From positions 558,001-622,000 of the forward strand of contig NZ_JBQHTG010000002.1 of NCBI RefSeq assembly GCF_052065835.1: DNA of 64,000 nucleotides, in the 5' to 3' direction. Made by a program: the position numbers and the translations under genes. Below are positions 42,503 through 51,497 of the stretch, piece after piece (position 1 is the stretch's first letter; each line of letters opens with the position of its first letter). The notes beneath the pieces are model-generated. The model was not told the DNA's origin. It did no database searches and saw only the letters and a list, made by a program, of their open reading frames with translations. Source of the stretch: Laedolimicola sp934402125 (GTDB lineage Bacteria > Bacillota > Clostridia > Lachnospirales > Lachnospiraceae).

Positions 42503-43546
42503 TCATTTTCCCTTAAGAATCGCAATTGTATGCTCAGCCCCTTCTTTCATTGAAAACAACCCTTCCCAACCTAATTTTTCGAGCTTATCTGACTTCAGGC
42601 TTGAATTTACCATCATATTATATCCTTCTTTCTCTGCATTTGATGGTATACTATATACTATTTTGCCTTTCCCTGCTTCAGTAAACATCTCCGCCATTTC
42701 CTTTATAGTTACAATGGAATTTTTATTAGAAATATTATATGCCTCTCCTGAAATTCCATTTATCAATACAGTCAGTATTGCAGATGCACAATCCAAAACA
42801 TAACAATAAGACCTAATCTGCTCTCCTTTACTTTTCATATTAATTATTCCTGTATTCAAAATATCTTTGGGAAATTGTGACGAAGCTCTTGTGTCACTTT
42901 CAGACATCGTTGGGCCATAAATATGACCAGGTCGTACAATTACTGTGTCTACCTTGTATTCCTTTTCATATGCAATACATAAGGTCTCACCTGCTTGTTT
43001 TGAAATTGGATAGCATGCACGTGCATTCAACAAATCAATGTACCCGTAATCATTCTCCGAATATGGCATATTATCTTTTTTGTTTCCATACACCTCGCTT
43101 GAAGAAATGTATAATACTCTTCCTTTTTTTTGCTTTACTGCATGTTGAAGTAGTCCATTTATCCCATTTATATTGGTCAACATTGTCTCTACAGGTTCTT
43201 CCACATATTTTGCCGGATTAGCATTACTTGCTCCACAAATTATATAATCAAATTGAATTTCTGAACAAAATTCTTGATTTGCGTCATATGAAATAAAATG
43301 AAATTCTTCTTTGTCCATATATTCAAAGAATCTATTTTTTAATGATTCTTCTTTCCTTGCTGCTGCATATACTTGAACCTTATCGTTATCATAAAGATTT
43401 TTATTCATTATGATATCAACAAGTGCAGAACCTATCATCCCAGTTGCTCCTGTAATCAGGACCTTTGTATTGTTTAATTCTTCAATATTTCTTATATTTT
43501 TTTGAGCTTTAAGTAAGTCCTGCTCATATGTATTACTGTAAATCAT
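42503..43546 (-). CDS. NAD-dependent epimerase/dehydratase (SDR)
   Basis: 347 residues, extended SDR. Nucleotide-binding ITGATGMIGSALVD (about 32-45), catalytic-type Ser in ISSSEVYG and Tyr/Lys in YPISKQAGE, then VRPGHIYGP. The substrate is not readable. It follows an IspD/TarI-type cytidylyltransferase by 13 bp, so it may act on the CDP-activated product or its precursor; Haemophilus Acs1 shows that a cytidylyltransferase and an SDR reductase can act together on ribulose-5-phosphate to give CDP-ribitol. This gene is longer than that reductase. AT-rich composition. Last gene of the cluster transcript. Confidence 0.78.
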   Translation of the reverse strand: MIYSNTYEQDLLKAQKNIRNIEELNNTKVLITGATGMIGSALVDIIMNKNLYDNDKVQVYAAARKEESLKNRFFEYMDKEEFHFISYDANQEFCSEIQFDYIICGASNANPAKYVEEPVETMLTNINGINGLLQHAVKQKKGRVLYISSSEVYGNKKDNMPYSENDYGYIDLLNARACYPISKQAGETLCIAYEKEYKVDTVIVRPGHIYGPTMSESDTRASSQFPKDILNTGIINMKSKGEQIRSYCYVLDCASAILTVLINGISGEAYNISNKNSIVTIKEMAEMFTEAGKGKIVYSIPSNAEKEGYNMMVNSSLKSDKLEKLGWEGLFSMKEGAEHTIAILKGK

Positions 43547-43559
43547 ACACAGCCTCTTT

Positions 43560-44270
43560 CTACTTGATCCATGATTCCTGTTTTGTATGTAACAATGCTT
43601 TAAATATTTTTAGGTCGTCTAATGTTGTAATTTTCAAATTTTCTTCTGATCCTTTCGAAAAATAACTTTCTCGTCCCAGTTCTTTCATCAACATACATGA
43701 CGCTGCTGTATTTTCTATTCCCTTTTTTTCTGCCTCTAAATGTGCATGGTATAGATCGAAAAAATTGTAAGTATGTGGTGTCTGTGTTCTAAACAATTTT
43801 TCTCTGTTTGTTGATACGCATGATGAAATCTTATTGTCGCTCTCAAATACTACCTCTGTACAAGGAATAACTGCAACAGCATTTCCATATTTTGCATACG
43901 TAGCTAAGCTATCTGAAATTACTTCTGCTGAAACCATAGGTCTATTTCCATCATGAATCATAATAACATCTTTTTCACCCATTCGATCCTTAATTGCTTC
44001 CAAGCCATTTCTGATTGATTCCTGTCCTGTCTTTCCTCCCGGAACAACTGTCTTTAATTTTGTAATGTTGAACTGCTTTGCATATGCCATTAAAACTTCC
44101 GTCCACGACTCCAGTGTTACAACTACAATTTCATCAATTCCCGGATGATTTTGGAATGCTTCCATCGTATAAATAATAACTGGTTTATTATCTACATGAA
44201 TAAATTGCTTTGGTATATCCTGGTGCATTCTTGTTCCATTTCCAGCTGCTGTTAATAACGCAATGTTCAT
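43560..44270 (-). CDS. IspD/TarI-family cytidylyltransferase
   Basis: 236 residues. N-terminal nucleotide-binding ALLTAAGNGTRM (about 4-15) with PKQFIHVDNKPVI, central VIMIHDGNRPMVS, and FRTQTPHTYN, the IspD/TarI signature. It transfers CMP to a sugar- or polyol-phosphate. Position beside an SDR and a LicD gene in a polysaccharide locus favours a TarI-like role over isoprenoid synthesis, but MEP cytidylyltransferase cannot be excluded. Its ribosome site AAGGAGG is 28 nt from the ATG, with a 21-nt hairpin filling the gap. Confidence 0.82.
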   Translation of the reverse strand: MNIALLTAAGNGTRMHQDIPKQFIHVDNKPVIIYTMEAFQNHPGIDEIVVVTLESWTEVLMAYAKQFNITKLKTVVPGGKTGQESIRNGLEAIKDRMGEKDVIMIHDGNRPMVSAEVISDSLATYAKYGNAVAVIPCTEVVFESDNKISSCVSTNREKLFRTQTPHTYNFFDLYHAHLEAEKKGIENTAASCMLMKELGRESYFSKGSEENLKITTLDDLKIFKALLHTKQESWIK

Positions 44271-44277
44271 TTTTTTT

Positions 44278-44305
44278 GCACAGTATTTTTTACTGTGCTC
44301 CTCCT
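44278..44305 (-). promoter_or_regulatory. Hairpin-bridged ribosome-binding site of the cytidylyltransferase gene
   Basis: AAGGAGG (about 44299-44305), then a perfect GCACAGTA-AAAAA-TACTGTGC hairpin (44278-44298), then seven A and the ATG. Folding shortens the effective spacing from 28 to 7 nt. Upstream to 44537 the sequence is AT-rich without any other feature I can identify. Confidence 0.55.
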
Positions 44306-44537
44306 TTCTTTTACACTATTGCCATATTTGCTTTATCTTACAAATAACACGGCAAATTTTCTGATATTTTTCATTTTTTTACATCCGGTTAGTTTCTGTT
44401 TTATCATATTATGAAAACATTTTTTCACTCGTCATAACCAAACCTGATAATGATTTATGTGTTCCATCAAATATAAATCTTATTATCTGTCTACAGTTAT
44501 CTGACAAAACACAATTTCGAACATCACTATTGGGAAT

Positions 44538-45629
44538 TTAAAATTGATTTATGATACCAATAATATAACTCTGTTCTTCATCAGTCATGCCATTGTACAT
44601 GGGCAGGGAAAGCACCTGTGAAGCATACTGCTCGGTAATCGGCAGATCACCCTTCTTATGTCCCAGATACTGATATGCCTCGGACAGATGGGGCGGAATC
44701 GGATAATGGATAATCGTTCCAATCTCCTTTTCTGCCAGATACTGCATCAGCTTATCCCTCGCCTCGCTTCTTACCACAAACTGATGCCATACAGCGGTCG
44801 CTCCCTGCTGCACCTCCGGCAGAATCAGCTTGTCGTTATGGATCTCAGACAGATAACGGGCCGCGATCCGGCAGCGCTCCTCCTCGCACTCCTCCACATG
44901 GCGCAGACGCACACGCAGAAGTCCTGCCTGCAGCTCGTCCAGACGGGAATTGGCTCCGACCACTTTATTATAATAGCGCTTCTCGCTTCCGTAATTGCGG
45001 AATACACGGAAATCCTCCGCCAGGCCCGCATCCTTTACCACCACGCCGCCGCCGTCGCCGAAGGCTCCGATGTTCTTGGAGGGATAGAAGGAAAAGCAGC
45101 CCACATCTCCGAAGGTACCGGTCATCTGGCCGTCGAAGCAGGCTCCATGGGACTGGGCGCAGTCCTCCACCAGCTTCAGATTGTACTTTTCTGTCAGCTT
45201 CTTCACCTCTGCCATATTGGAGGCCTGACCGTAAAGATGAACCACCAGAATCGCTTTTGTGCGCTCGGTAATCTTCTCCTCAATCTTCGATACATCAATG
45301 TTGTAATATGCATTCGGCTCTACGAAAACCGGAGTGGCGCCGTTCATGGTAATTCCCATCACGCTGGCAATGTAGGTATTGCCCTGGACGATGACCTCGT
45401 CGCCTTTGCCGATCCCCAGCAGCCGGAAGGCAATCCACAGCGCGTCCAGGCCGCTTGCCAGACCTACGCAGTGATTGCCGCCTGTATAGGCCGCAAATTC
45501 TTCCTCAAAGCTCTTTACCTCGTTACCCAGCACATACCAGCCGGAACGGAGCACCTCCAGAGCCTTTGTCTCAAACTCCTCCTGATACCGGAAGAAGCCT
45601 CTATCCATACGATTTGCCATAATCTTCAT
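44538..45629 (-). CDS. DegT/DnrJ/EryC1/StrS sugar 3-aminotransferase (FdtB/QdtB-like)
   Basis: 363 residues from the ATG at 45629. PLP-aminotransferase of the sensory sugar class: GLASGLDALWIAFRLLGIGKGDEVIVQGNTYIA at about 60-90, EDCAQSHGA with the PLP-stacking residue, and the Schiff-base Lys in SFYPSKNIGAFGDGG. The N-terminus and the GNTYIAS pattern resemble the dTDP-3-keto-6-deoxyhexose 3-aminotransferases FdtB/QdtB, and a matching ketoisomerase lies at 51087. GC-richer than both neighbours, so it may have a separate origin. Confidence 0.85.
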   Translation of the reverse strand: MKIMANRMDRGFFRYQEEFETKALEVLRSGWYVLGNEVKSFEEEFAAYTGGNHCVGLASGLDALWIAFRLLGIGKGDEVIVQGNTYIASVMGITMNGATPVFVEPNAYYNIDVSKIEEKITERTKAILVVHLYGQASNMAEVKKLTEKYNLKLVEDCAQSHGACFDGQMTGTFGDVGCFSFYPSKNIGAFGDGGGVVVKDAGLAEDFRVFRNYGSEKRYYNKVVGANSRLDELQAGLLRVRLRHVEECEEERCRIAARYLSEIHNDKLILPEVQQGATAVWHQFVVRSEARDKLMQYLAEKEIGTIIHYPIPPHLSEAYQYLGHKKGDLPITEQYASQVLSLPMYNGMTDEEQSYIIGIINQF

Positions 45630-45633
45630 CAAA

Positions 45634-47028
45634 TTATCTTCTCCTTGTGTAATATAGCCTTTTAGATTTTATAGTCTGAATTATTTTATATATTTCTTGC
45701 CTGTTAGTGATTAACCAAACACCTCCCACAAACACTAATACAGCGCATTGTATATATATACTGCTTCTTGCGTATGCCATTAACGTACCAATTATCTCTA
45801 TTACAATTACTCCTAGACATTTGATGCTTATATCAAGTTTTATATCTTTTATGCAAAACGCATATCTACAAATCGCTGCTACCGCAAACCCTATCATCAA
45901 TGCTATATTTGAGCCTTGCAAACCAATCCTGCTAATTATAAGATTTGCTATAATTACATTACTGGCTGCTCCAATAATCGTTGATATTAACGTTTGCATA
46001 GTTTTTTTATTCACAGCAATGACAATACTAAATAACCCTGATATTTCAGATATTAAAGTTGCTCCAATTGCTAATGGGATAAAAATTCCCGCATTTATAT
46101 ATTCTTTCCCACCCAATATTGGAATAGTAAAATAAGAAGCCATAATAAATACTGGTACACCTAATCCTATTACATTAAAGAATTTATTAATATAAAAAGA
46201 ATAACTTTCCGCTCTTGTTTCCTGTGAAGCTTTCTGGAAAGCAACTTCTTGCCATGCAAGAGAATATACCGAGATTATTATTGACAATATCGCTGAATAT
46301 TTTAATGCAAATGCATAATATCCACTTGCCATTTCCCCCAGTTCTCTTAAAACGATATTTTTGTTATAAGTTCCCAAAAACAAAAATGAAAATGAATTTA
46401 TCATAAGCGGAAAGCAATATAACAGCATTTCTTCTTTTTTTTGCTTATCTGTTATTTCTTTCATTCCATTCAATATTGAATGTGTTTTTATTTCAACATA
46501 TAATACCGCAAATAAGAATCCAACTATTTCTGATAAAATCAGAAAAGATACTCCTTTATGCAGAACAACTATTCCATATATATTCATTCCGCACGAAACA
46601 ATTGTTCTAATTACTCCAGACACAATATAATCTACATTTTTCCCCAATCCTCTGCAAATATTGTTAAAGCAATTAAACATCATATATGATATTCCATATA
46701 TGACAGTCAGTATTGGATATCTGATTTCCATTATAAAAGATAATAAAATTACCCCTATTGCATAAAATATCATTAATATGGGTAATAACTCTATACAGGT
46801 CTTTATTGTTTTATAGGGTGACGTATCTGCCTCAAACATAAACCTGATAATTCCTGACCAAATTTCAATAAAAGAAATAGAAACTAGCATTTGCATATTT
46901 GAAATTAAAACATCATAATATCCATAATCTGTAGTTTCCAAAAATCTGGTATATATAGGAATCATGCAAAACACAAGAACTTTTGAGAAAAAGATTCCTA
47001 TTCCATATATCACAATTTTCTTTTTCAT
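45634..47028 (-). CDS. Wzx-type oligosaccharide flippase
   Basis: 464 residues with 12-14 hydrophobic segments and the polysaccharide-transporter/MOP flippase plan: an N-terminal IYGIGIFFSKVLVFCMIPIYTRFLE pattern typical of Wzx. It would flip the undecaprenyl-linked repeat unit across the membrane. Strongly AT-rich. 4 bp from the aminotransferase start downstream, 24 bp from the polymerase gene. Confidence 0.88.
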   Translation of the reverse strand: MKKKIVIYGIGIFFSKVLVFCMIPIYTRFLETTDYGYYDVLISNMQMLVSISFIEIWSGIIRFMFEADTSPYKTIKTCIELLPILMIFYAIGVILLSFIMEIRYPILTVIYGISYMMFNCFNNICRGLGKNVDYIVSGVIRTIVSCGMNIYGIVVLHKGVSFLILSEIVGFLFAVLYVEIKTHSILNGMKEITDKQKKEEMLLYCFPLMINSFSFLFLGTYNKNIVLRELGEMASGYYAFALKYSAILSIIISVYSLAWQEVAFQKASQETRAESYSFYINKFFNVIGLGVPVFIMASYFTIPILGGKEYINAGIFIPLAIGATLISEISGLFSIVIAVNKKTMQTLISTIIGAASNVIIANLIISRIGLQGSNIALMIGFAVAAICRYAFCIKDIKLDISIKCLGVIVIEIIGTLMAYARSSIYIQCAVLVFVGGVWLITNRQEIYKIIQTIKSKRLYYTRRR

Positions 47029-47052
47029 ATAGTAAGTGCTCCATTCATTGAT

Positions 47053-48123
47053 CTAAATTAAATATATATGATATGGTACAATTCCTCCTGCATTTGTTAT
47101 TAAGTAATAATAATAAAATAAAAGACTCATTCCCCAAACTGTAATTTCAGCTACCGCTTTATTTGTTCCGGTACTCGGAATTATTTCAGGGATAAATAGA
47201 AGTAAAAAATAGTCAAAATAATATCCCAGTCTAAAAATATGTGGTATATATTTTCCTAAAATTCCCACATATACTGAAAATATTACCATCAATGACAATA
47301 AAACTATTTTTCTACTATGATATCTTTTATTAGCATATACATAAATTACCATGGCTATTTCTATAATTATAAGTAACCATCTCAATTTTCCTATTGCCAT
47401 ATTTCCAAGCTCTTCTTGGGAAAAATAAATTCTATATTTAGGAAGATATTTTAATATACACTGTACAATTACTTCTATTACCGGTATACACAATAGCAAA
47501 AGCGTACTTATTCTAAGTATATTTTTATATGTATAGCTAATAAAATACATAATTATAAGCATCATGCTACAAATTATAGACGTTTTATGGAACAATACCC
47601 CTGTCAACACTACTACCATAGCTTTTTTATATTCCTTTTTTAAAAGCAATGGATATAACCATACCACTATCCCCATTGCTATATACTGTCGCCAGGCCGT
47701 CATAGAATTTGTAAAAAAATTCAATCCAACAAATAAAACCATGCTGAGCCAAACATTCTTTGAATTTGCATTTAAAAACCATAAATGTAAGCCTAATATT
47801 AATATACTAACAATTACTAATAAAATTCTTGGATTCTGTGTAAATTCAGCTATCAAAAGATTTAGTACTTTATATCCTATCTCAACATCTCTAGTTGGAT
47901 GATATAAACTATTGGTCCAACCAGCTTTACTGTAATCTATAAACCAATTTATATAATTTATCGTATCTTCACCTATTGTAAAATCACGCAAGCACTCTAT
48001 TGTACCAAATATTATTAAATTGAAAGTCAAAAATATTATTTTATAATTTTTTGAAATTCCTTTATTAAATATTATCTTTCCGTAAAAAGACATCATTATA
48101 AACACTGCTAAATAAATATGCAT
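47053..48123 (-). CDS. EpsG/Wzy-type polysaccharide polymerase
   Basis: 356 residues with about ten membrane segments. The sequence after the second helix, ECLRDFTIGEDTINYINWF, matches the EpsG family pattern R-x-x-x-x-G-x-D-T-x-x-Y, and SMTAWRQYIAMGIVVW follows. EpsG proteins are the probable Wzy polymerases of Firmicutes exopolysaccharides. Low sequence conservation is normal for the family. AT-rich. Confidence 0.82.
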   Translation of the reverse strand: MHIYLAVFIMMSFYGKIIFNKGISKNYKIIFLTFNLIIFGTIECLRDFTIGEDTINYINWFIDYSKAGWTNSLYHPTRDVEIGYKVLNLLIAEFTQNPRILLVIVSILILGLHLWFLNANSKNVWLSMVLFVGLNFFTNSMTAWRQYIAMGIVVWLYPLLLKKEYKKAMVVVLTGVLFHKTSIICSMMLIIMYFISYTYKNILRISTLLLLCIPVIEVIVQCILKYLPKYRIYFSQEELGNMAIGKLRWLLIIIEIAMVIYVYANKRYHSRKIVLLSLMVIFSVYVGILGKYIPHIFRLGYYFDYFLLLFIPEIIPSTGTNKAVAEITVWGMSLLFYYYYLITNAGGIVPYHIYLI

Positions 48124-48136
48124 CTTCTACTTTTCC

Positions 48137-48946
48137 TTATTTCTGTATCCAGGCAATACAATCATGTCCTTTTCTTTCCCCAATCGGCGGCAGCTTCATA
48201 TAATCGCCATATAAAGAGCTTAAATATATTTCTGGATTATTATATGTTGAAAATTCTCGTCCACAAAATTCTATTTTTCCGTCTAAGAGATAATCTTCTT
48301 TCTTTAAAACTTCTTTCATACCACTTCCCGTAACTACCGCTGCATATTGGCTGTTTTCATATGAATATTTCTTTGAAATTTTATCTAATTTTGTTATTAA
48401 AAACTCTGAAACATACGATGTATTTATTAGACATAATATTTTTGATATACATCTCACTATTCTTTTTTTATCTTCAATTCTATACTGCCCTCTTTTAATA
48501 TACGCCCTTAACAATTGCCAGAAATGTACGCTCTTTAAATGTTGCTCTTGTTTCTTTCTTATATCTGGCATTCCATCTACCGGAAATATGTCAATATATA
48601 CATGCGTATGTATTTTCTTTGTCTCTGGAAATTCAATCATAGTTGTTTCCATATCCACCACTTTTATATATTCATAGATATAATTTTTATCCGCATGAGG
48701 TGTTAATATTTTATACCTTTTGGGGCTTTCTTTAGAAAAAATCCCTATGAATTTTTCATAATCTCCCCTCGGCATTACAATATCTATATCATCGTCCCAC
48801 GGTATAAATTCCCCATGCCTGACAGCTCCTAATAATGTTCCTCCTGCTAAAGAGTAATTCAAATTGTTTTTTTCACATATATCAGCGGTAACACATAAAA
48901 TATCAAACTCTACCTTTTGTAACTCTTGCAAGGATAATTTTTTCAT
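48137..48946 (-). CDS. LicD family phosphotransferase
   Basis: 269 residues from the ATG at 48946 (GGTGAG upstream; the longer start would overlap the preceding gene). LicD core: LNYSLAGGTLLGAVRHGEFIPWDDDIDIVMPR, with the DDDID metal-binding acidic cluster. Family members transfer phosphocholine or another phospho-alcohol from a CDP carrier to a glycan; the fukutin relatives transfer ribitol phosphate. With the TarI-like gene in the same cluster, decoration with a CDP-activated group is likely, its identity unknown. Confidence 0.9.
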   Translation of the reverse strand: MKKLSLQELQKVEFDILCVTADICEKNNLNYSLAGGTLLGAVRHGEFIPWDDDIDIVMPRGDYEKFIGIFSKESPKRYKILTPHADKNYIYEYIKVVDMETTMIEFPETKKIHTHVYIDIFPVDGMPDIRKKQEQHLKSVHFWQLLRAYIKRGQYRIEDKKRIVRCISKILCLINTSYVSEFLITKLDKISKKYSYENSQYAAVVTGSGMKEVLKKEDYLLDGKIEFCGREFSTYNNPEIYLSSLYGDYMKLPPIGERKGHDCIAWIQK

Positions 48947-48953
48947 TATTTTC

Positions 48954-50051
48954 TCACCTAATAGCCTTTTCAATATTTTGATAATATACTTCCGACATAT
49001 TTTCTAACGAATATACATTTGCAACTTTTAAACTTTCCTGCCCCATTTTTTTACACAGTTCTGGATTTTCCAACAAATATTTCATTTTTTCTGCTGCCGT
49101 TGATGCATCTTCGTTTCTTACAATATATCCATTTTCCCCATTTTCAACCATTTCCGTTGCTGCAATACATGTATCTGTTGATATTATCGGCAACCCCATA
49201 GCGCAAGCCTCATTTATAACCAATCCCCATATATCCTCTCGAGTTAATAAAACAAATATATCTGCCGCTTTCAGATACTCCATTATCTTTTCTCTATTTA
49301 AAAATGAAATAAAATGCACATTATTCAGCCTGTTGCATTCAACAAATTCCTTTAACTCTTGATATGGATCTCCTCCAATCAGATAATAACCAATATCATC
49401 AGTATTAATAATTTGAACTGCCTGTAATAAAACATCAAATCCTTTTCTTGGAATCATTTGTCCTATAGAAACAACAACTCTTCTTTCCTTAATCTGCAAT
49501 CTTTCTCTATAATATGTTTTATCTGGCAACGCATCCAAAATTTCTTTTTTCCACACTGATGTAAATGGATATTTTATAATTTTTTTCTTGTCTGCACCAT
49601 AAAATTTTAAGTATTTAGATGTTTCCTCTCCAGAGCTAAAATATATGCTTGCAGAGGATATTAAAAATTTTTTTATTTTTCTTTTAAATTTGTTTTCATC
49701 GAAATTAATAATTCCTCCATCTGCATGAATTGCAAAAGGAATTCGTTTACTCTTTAAAAATAACAATGCTAAGATACCCGTCGGTGAGGAATAATTTCCC
49801 AAAATATACATATCACTTTCTTTTCTCAACTGCCCGATAACCTGTGGGCAAAAAGCCATGTCATTTGAAACTGATAATCCTCTTAAAAAAATCCCTTTAA
49901 AATTTTTATATTCTCGCTTTAACCAACTGTTTTCTCTATCTTTTGCCCTGCTTCTCTCAAACACAACCGTTAATTCACACTTTTTTCCTATTAACTCAAA
50001 AAAATCAATTGTGTATGGTGCTGGAATATTTGTTAAAAACATTATTTTCAT
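48954..50051 (-). CDS. Glycosyltransferase family 4
   Basis: 365 residues from the ATG at 50051 (a GTG six bases earlier is possible). GT-B fold: N-terminal KIMFLTNIPAPYTIDFFELIGK, then the donor domain with SIGQMIPRKGFDVLLQAV (about 190-208) and the E-x7-E motif in EDIWGLVINEACAMGLPII. It adds one sugar of the repeat unit on the cytoplasmic side. Acceptor and donor unknown. AT-rich. Confidence 0.9.
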   Translation of the reverse strand: MKIMFLTNIPAPYTIDFFELIGKKCELTVVFERSRAKDRENSWLKREYKNFKGIFLRGLSVSNDMAFCPQVIGQLRKESDMYILGNYSSPTGILALLFLKSKRIPFAIHADGGIINFDENKFKRKIKKFLISSASIYFSSGEETSKYLKFYGADKKKIIKYPFTSVWKKEILDALPDKTYYRERLQIKERRVVVSIGQMIPRKGFDVLLQAVQIINTDDIGYYLIGGDPYQELKEFVECNRLNNVHFISFLNREKIMEYLKAADIFVLLTREDIWGLVINEACAMGLPIISTDTCIAATEMVENGENGYIVRNEDASTAAEKMKYLLENPELCKKMGQESLKVANVYSLENMSEVYYQNIEKAIR

Positions 50052-50058
50052 AGCCACT

Positions 50059-51087
50059 TTAATCTTTCAATTTTTTTAAATTTACAATGTCGCCAAAAGC
50101 TCTTAATCTATAAGGCATTATATTCCTTTGAATAAATGCCTTGACTACATTACTTGAATAACTTTTTTTACTTGAAAATACCAATCCATATCTTTCTTTC
50201 AGCATTTTTCTTATGCTTTCTATTTCTGTTAAATACGGTTTATATATTTTCATTTTCATTTCTTGGTCATTACACTGTGAATTGATATTAACAAAATCCT
50301 TGTTAATATATTTCACATTTTGAAAGTGGTAAAATACTAATTTAGTTTCCGATTTCTCTTCCTTATGTACCAAATAAATATTATTATCTTTTGTATTTTT
50401 CCCAAGCGAATATTGTTTCAAATTCCAAGGAGCAACTCCAGCCCCCAGATTTTCAAATACATGAACATTTGAAAATCTAAGTGGAAATTGCTCCAGATAT
50501 TTTTGATCTCCATATTTTTCAATATCATTTACATCTGCTGGTTCGTACCTACTATAGCACCATTTAAAGCATTCCTCTTTCCACCATTTCAGTACATTTT
50601 GAGCATTTATCGAATTATCAAAATAATTATATTCGACGCAATATTTTCCTGCTCTGCGATATTTTTCCTTTTTCCAATCGCTCTCAGCAAATCTATGTTC
50701 CATAATTCCAACCTGAGCGTTTTCTTTTTTTATTTCATTCATTAACACAATAGGGTCTGAATAAAAATAAAGATCTGTATCAATATATGTGCAATTATCT
50801 AATTTAAATCTCTGCATCATATACTCTATTGATGCAGCAGTACATGTCCAACAATATTCCGGCCTATTTCTTTCAGCCTTTAATTTAAGTAACTCTGTTG
50901 TTTCAAATTCGTTTAAACGTACTGTTCTAAGATTATTCAAATGTAAATCTTCAAGAATTTGATATGTTTTTTCATCCATGCATAATACATACAGCATGTA
51001 CTCAGATGCATTCCGCTCCAGGGAATAATAAAGAGCCAGCCCCTTGTCGATATATTTGCTATCAAATAATGTACAATAGTTTTGCAT
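50059..51087 (-). CDS. Putative glycosyltransferase with a DxD motif
   Basis: 342 residues. The N-terminus (NYCTLFDSKYIDKGLALYYSLER) and CTYIDTDLYFYSDP resemble nucleotide-sugar-dependent GT-A enzymes (GT8-like), the DTD being the metal site. The C-terminal third (about 230-342) is rich in Lys and Asn with no recognised domain. Its ATG overlaps the stop of the ketoisomerase gene. The first 90 bp are GC-richer than the rest, suggesting recombination inside the gene. Confidence 0.7.
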   Translation of the reverse strand: MQNYCTLFDSKYIDKGLALYYSLERNASEYMLYVLCMDEKTYQILEDLHLNNLRTVRLNEFETTELLKLKAERNRPEYCWTCTAASIEYMMQRFKLDNCTYIDTDLYFYSDPIVLMNEIKKENAQVGIMEHRFAESDWKKEKYRRAGKYCVEYNYFDNSINAQNVLKWWKEECFKWCYSRYEPADVNDIEKYGDQKYLEQFPLRFSNVHVFENLGAGVAPWNLKQYSLGKNTKDNNIYLVHKEEKSETKLVFYHFQNVKYINKDFVNINSQCNDQEMKMKIYKPYLTEIESIRKMLKERYGLVFSSKKSYSSNVVKAFIQRNIMPYRLRAFGDIVNLKKLKD

Positions 51088-51497
51088 TATTTTATAACCT
51101 CTTCTAAATACTTTTGATAATCTCTTATGTATTCTGTTCCATCATAATGGGTACTTGCCAATACCAGCAAAACTGAATCCTTAGAAAAATCATACATATC
51201 CTTCCAGATCATTTTAGGTATATATAATCCCATCATTGGTTTATCCAATGAAATTATCATCTCTTCTTTCCCATCTGTAACCCTTACTTTAGATGTTCCA
51301 CTGACATTTATTAATACAAATTCTGATTCTCGGTTTGCATGTTCGCCTCGAACTACACTGGAATCAGAATCATAAATATAAAAAACACGTTCAATTTTAA
51401 AGGGGATCGCTTGCTCTCCTTCTACAACTACCAACTTTCCTCTTTCGTCGCCCAAATCATTAAAATATAATATTTTACATTTTTCTCCTATACTCAT
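51087..51497 (-). CDS. dTDP-hexulose ketoisomerase, FdtA/QdtA-type cupin
   Basis: 136 residues, single cupin. DERGKLVVVEGEQAIPFKIERVFYIYDSDSSVVRGEHAN and ANRESEFVLINVSG fit the WxcM/FdtA/QdtA family, with the conserved RG-x-HAN active-site histidine. It shifts the keto group from C-4 to C-3 of dTDP-4-keto-6-deoxyglucose; the FdtB-like enzyme at 44538 would then aminate C-3, giving dTDP-Fuc3N or Qui3N. Overlaps the upstream GT4 stop by 4 bp (ATGA). Confidence 0.87.
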   Translation of the reverse strand: MSIGEKCKILYFNDLGDERGKLVVVEGEQAIPFKIERVFYIYDSDSSVVRGEHANRESEFVLINVSGTSKVRVTDGKEEMIISLDKPMMGLYIPKMIWKDMYDFSKDSVLLVLASTHYDGTEYIRDYQKYLEEVIK

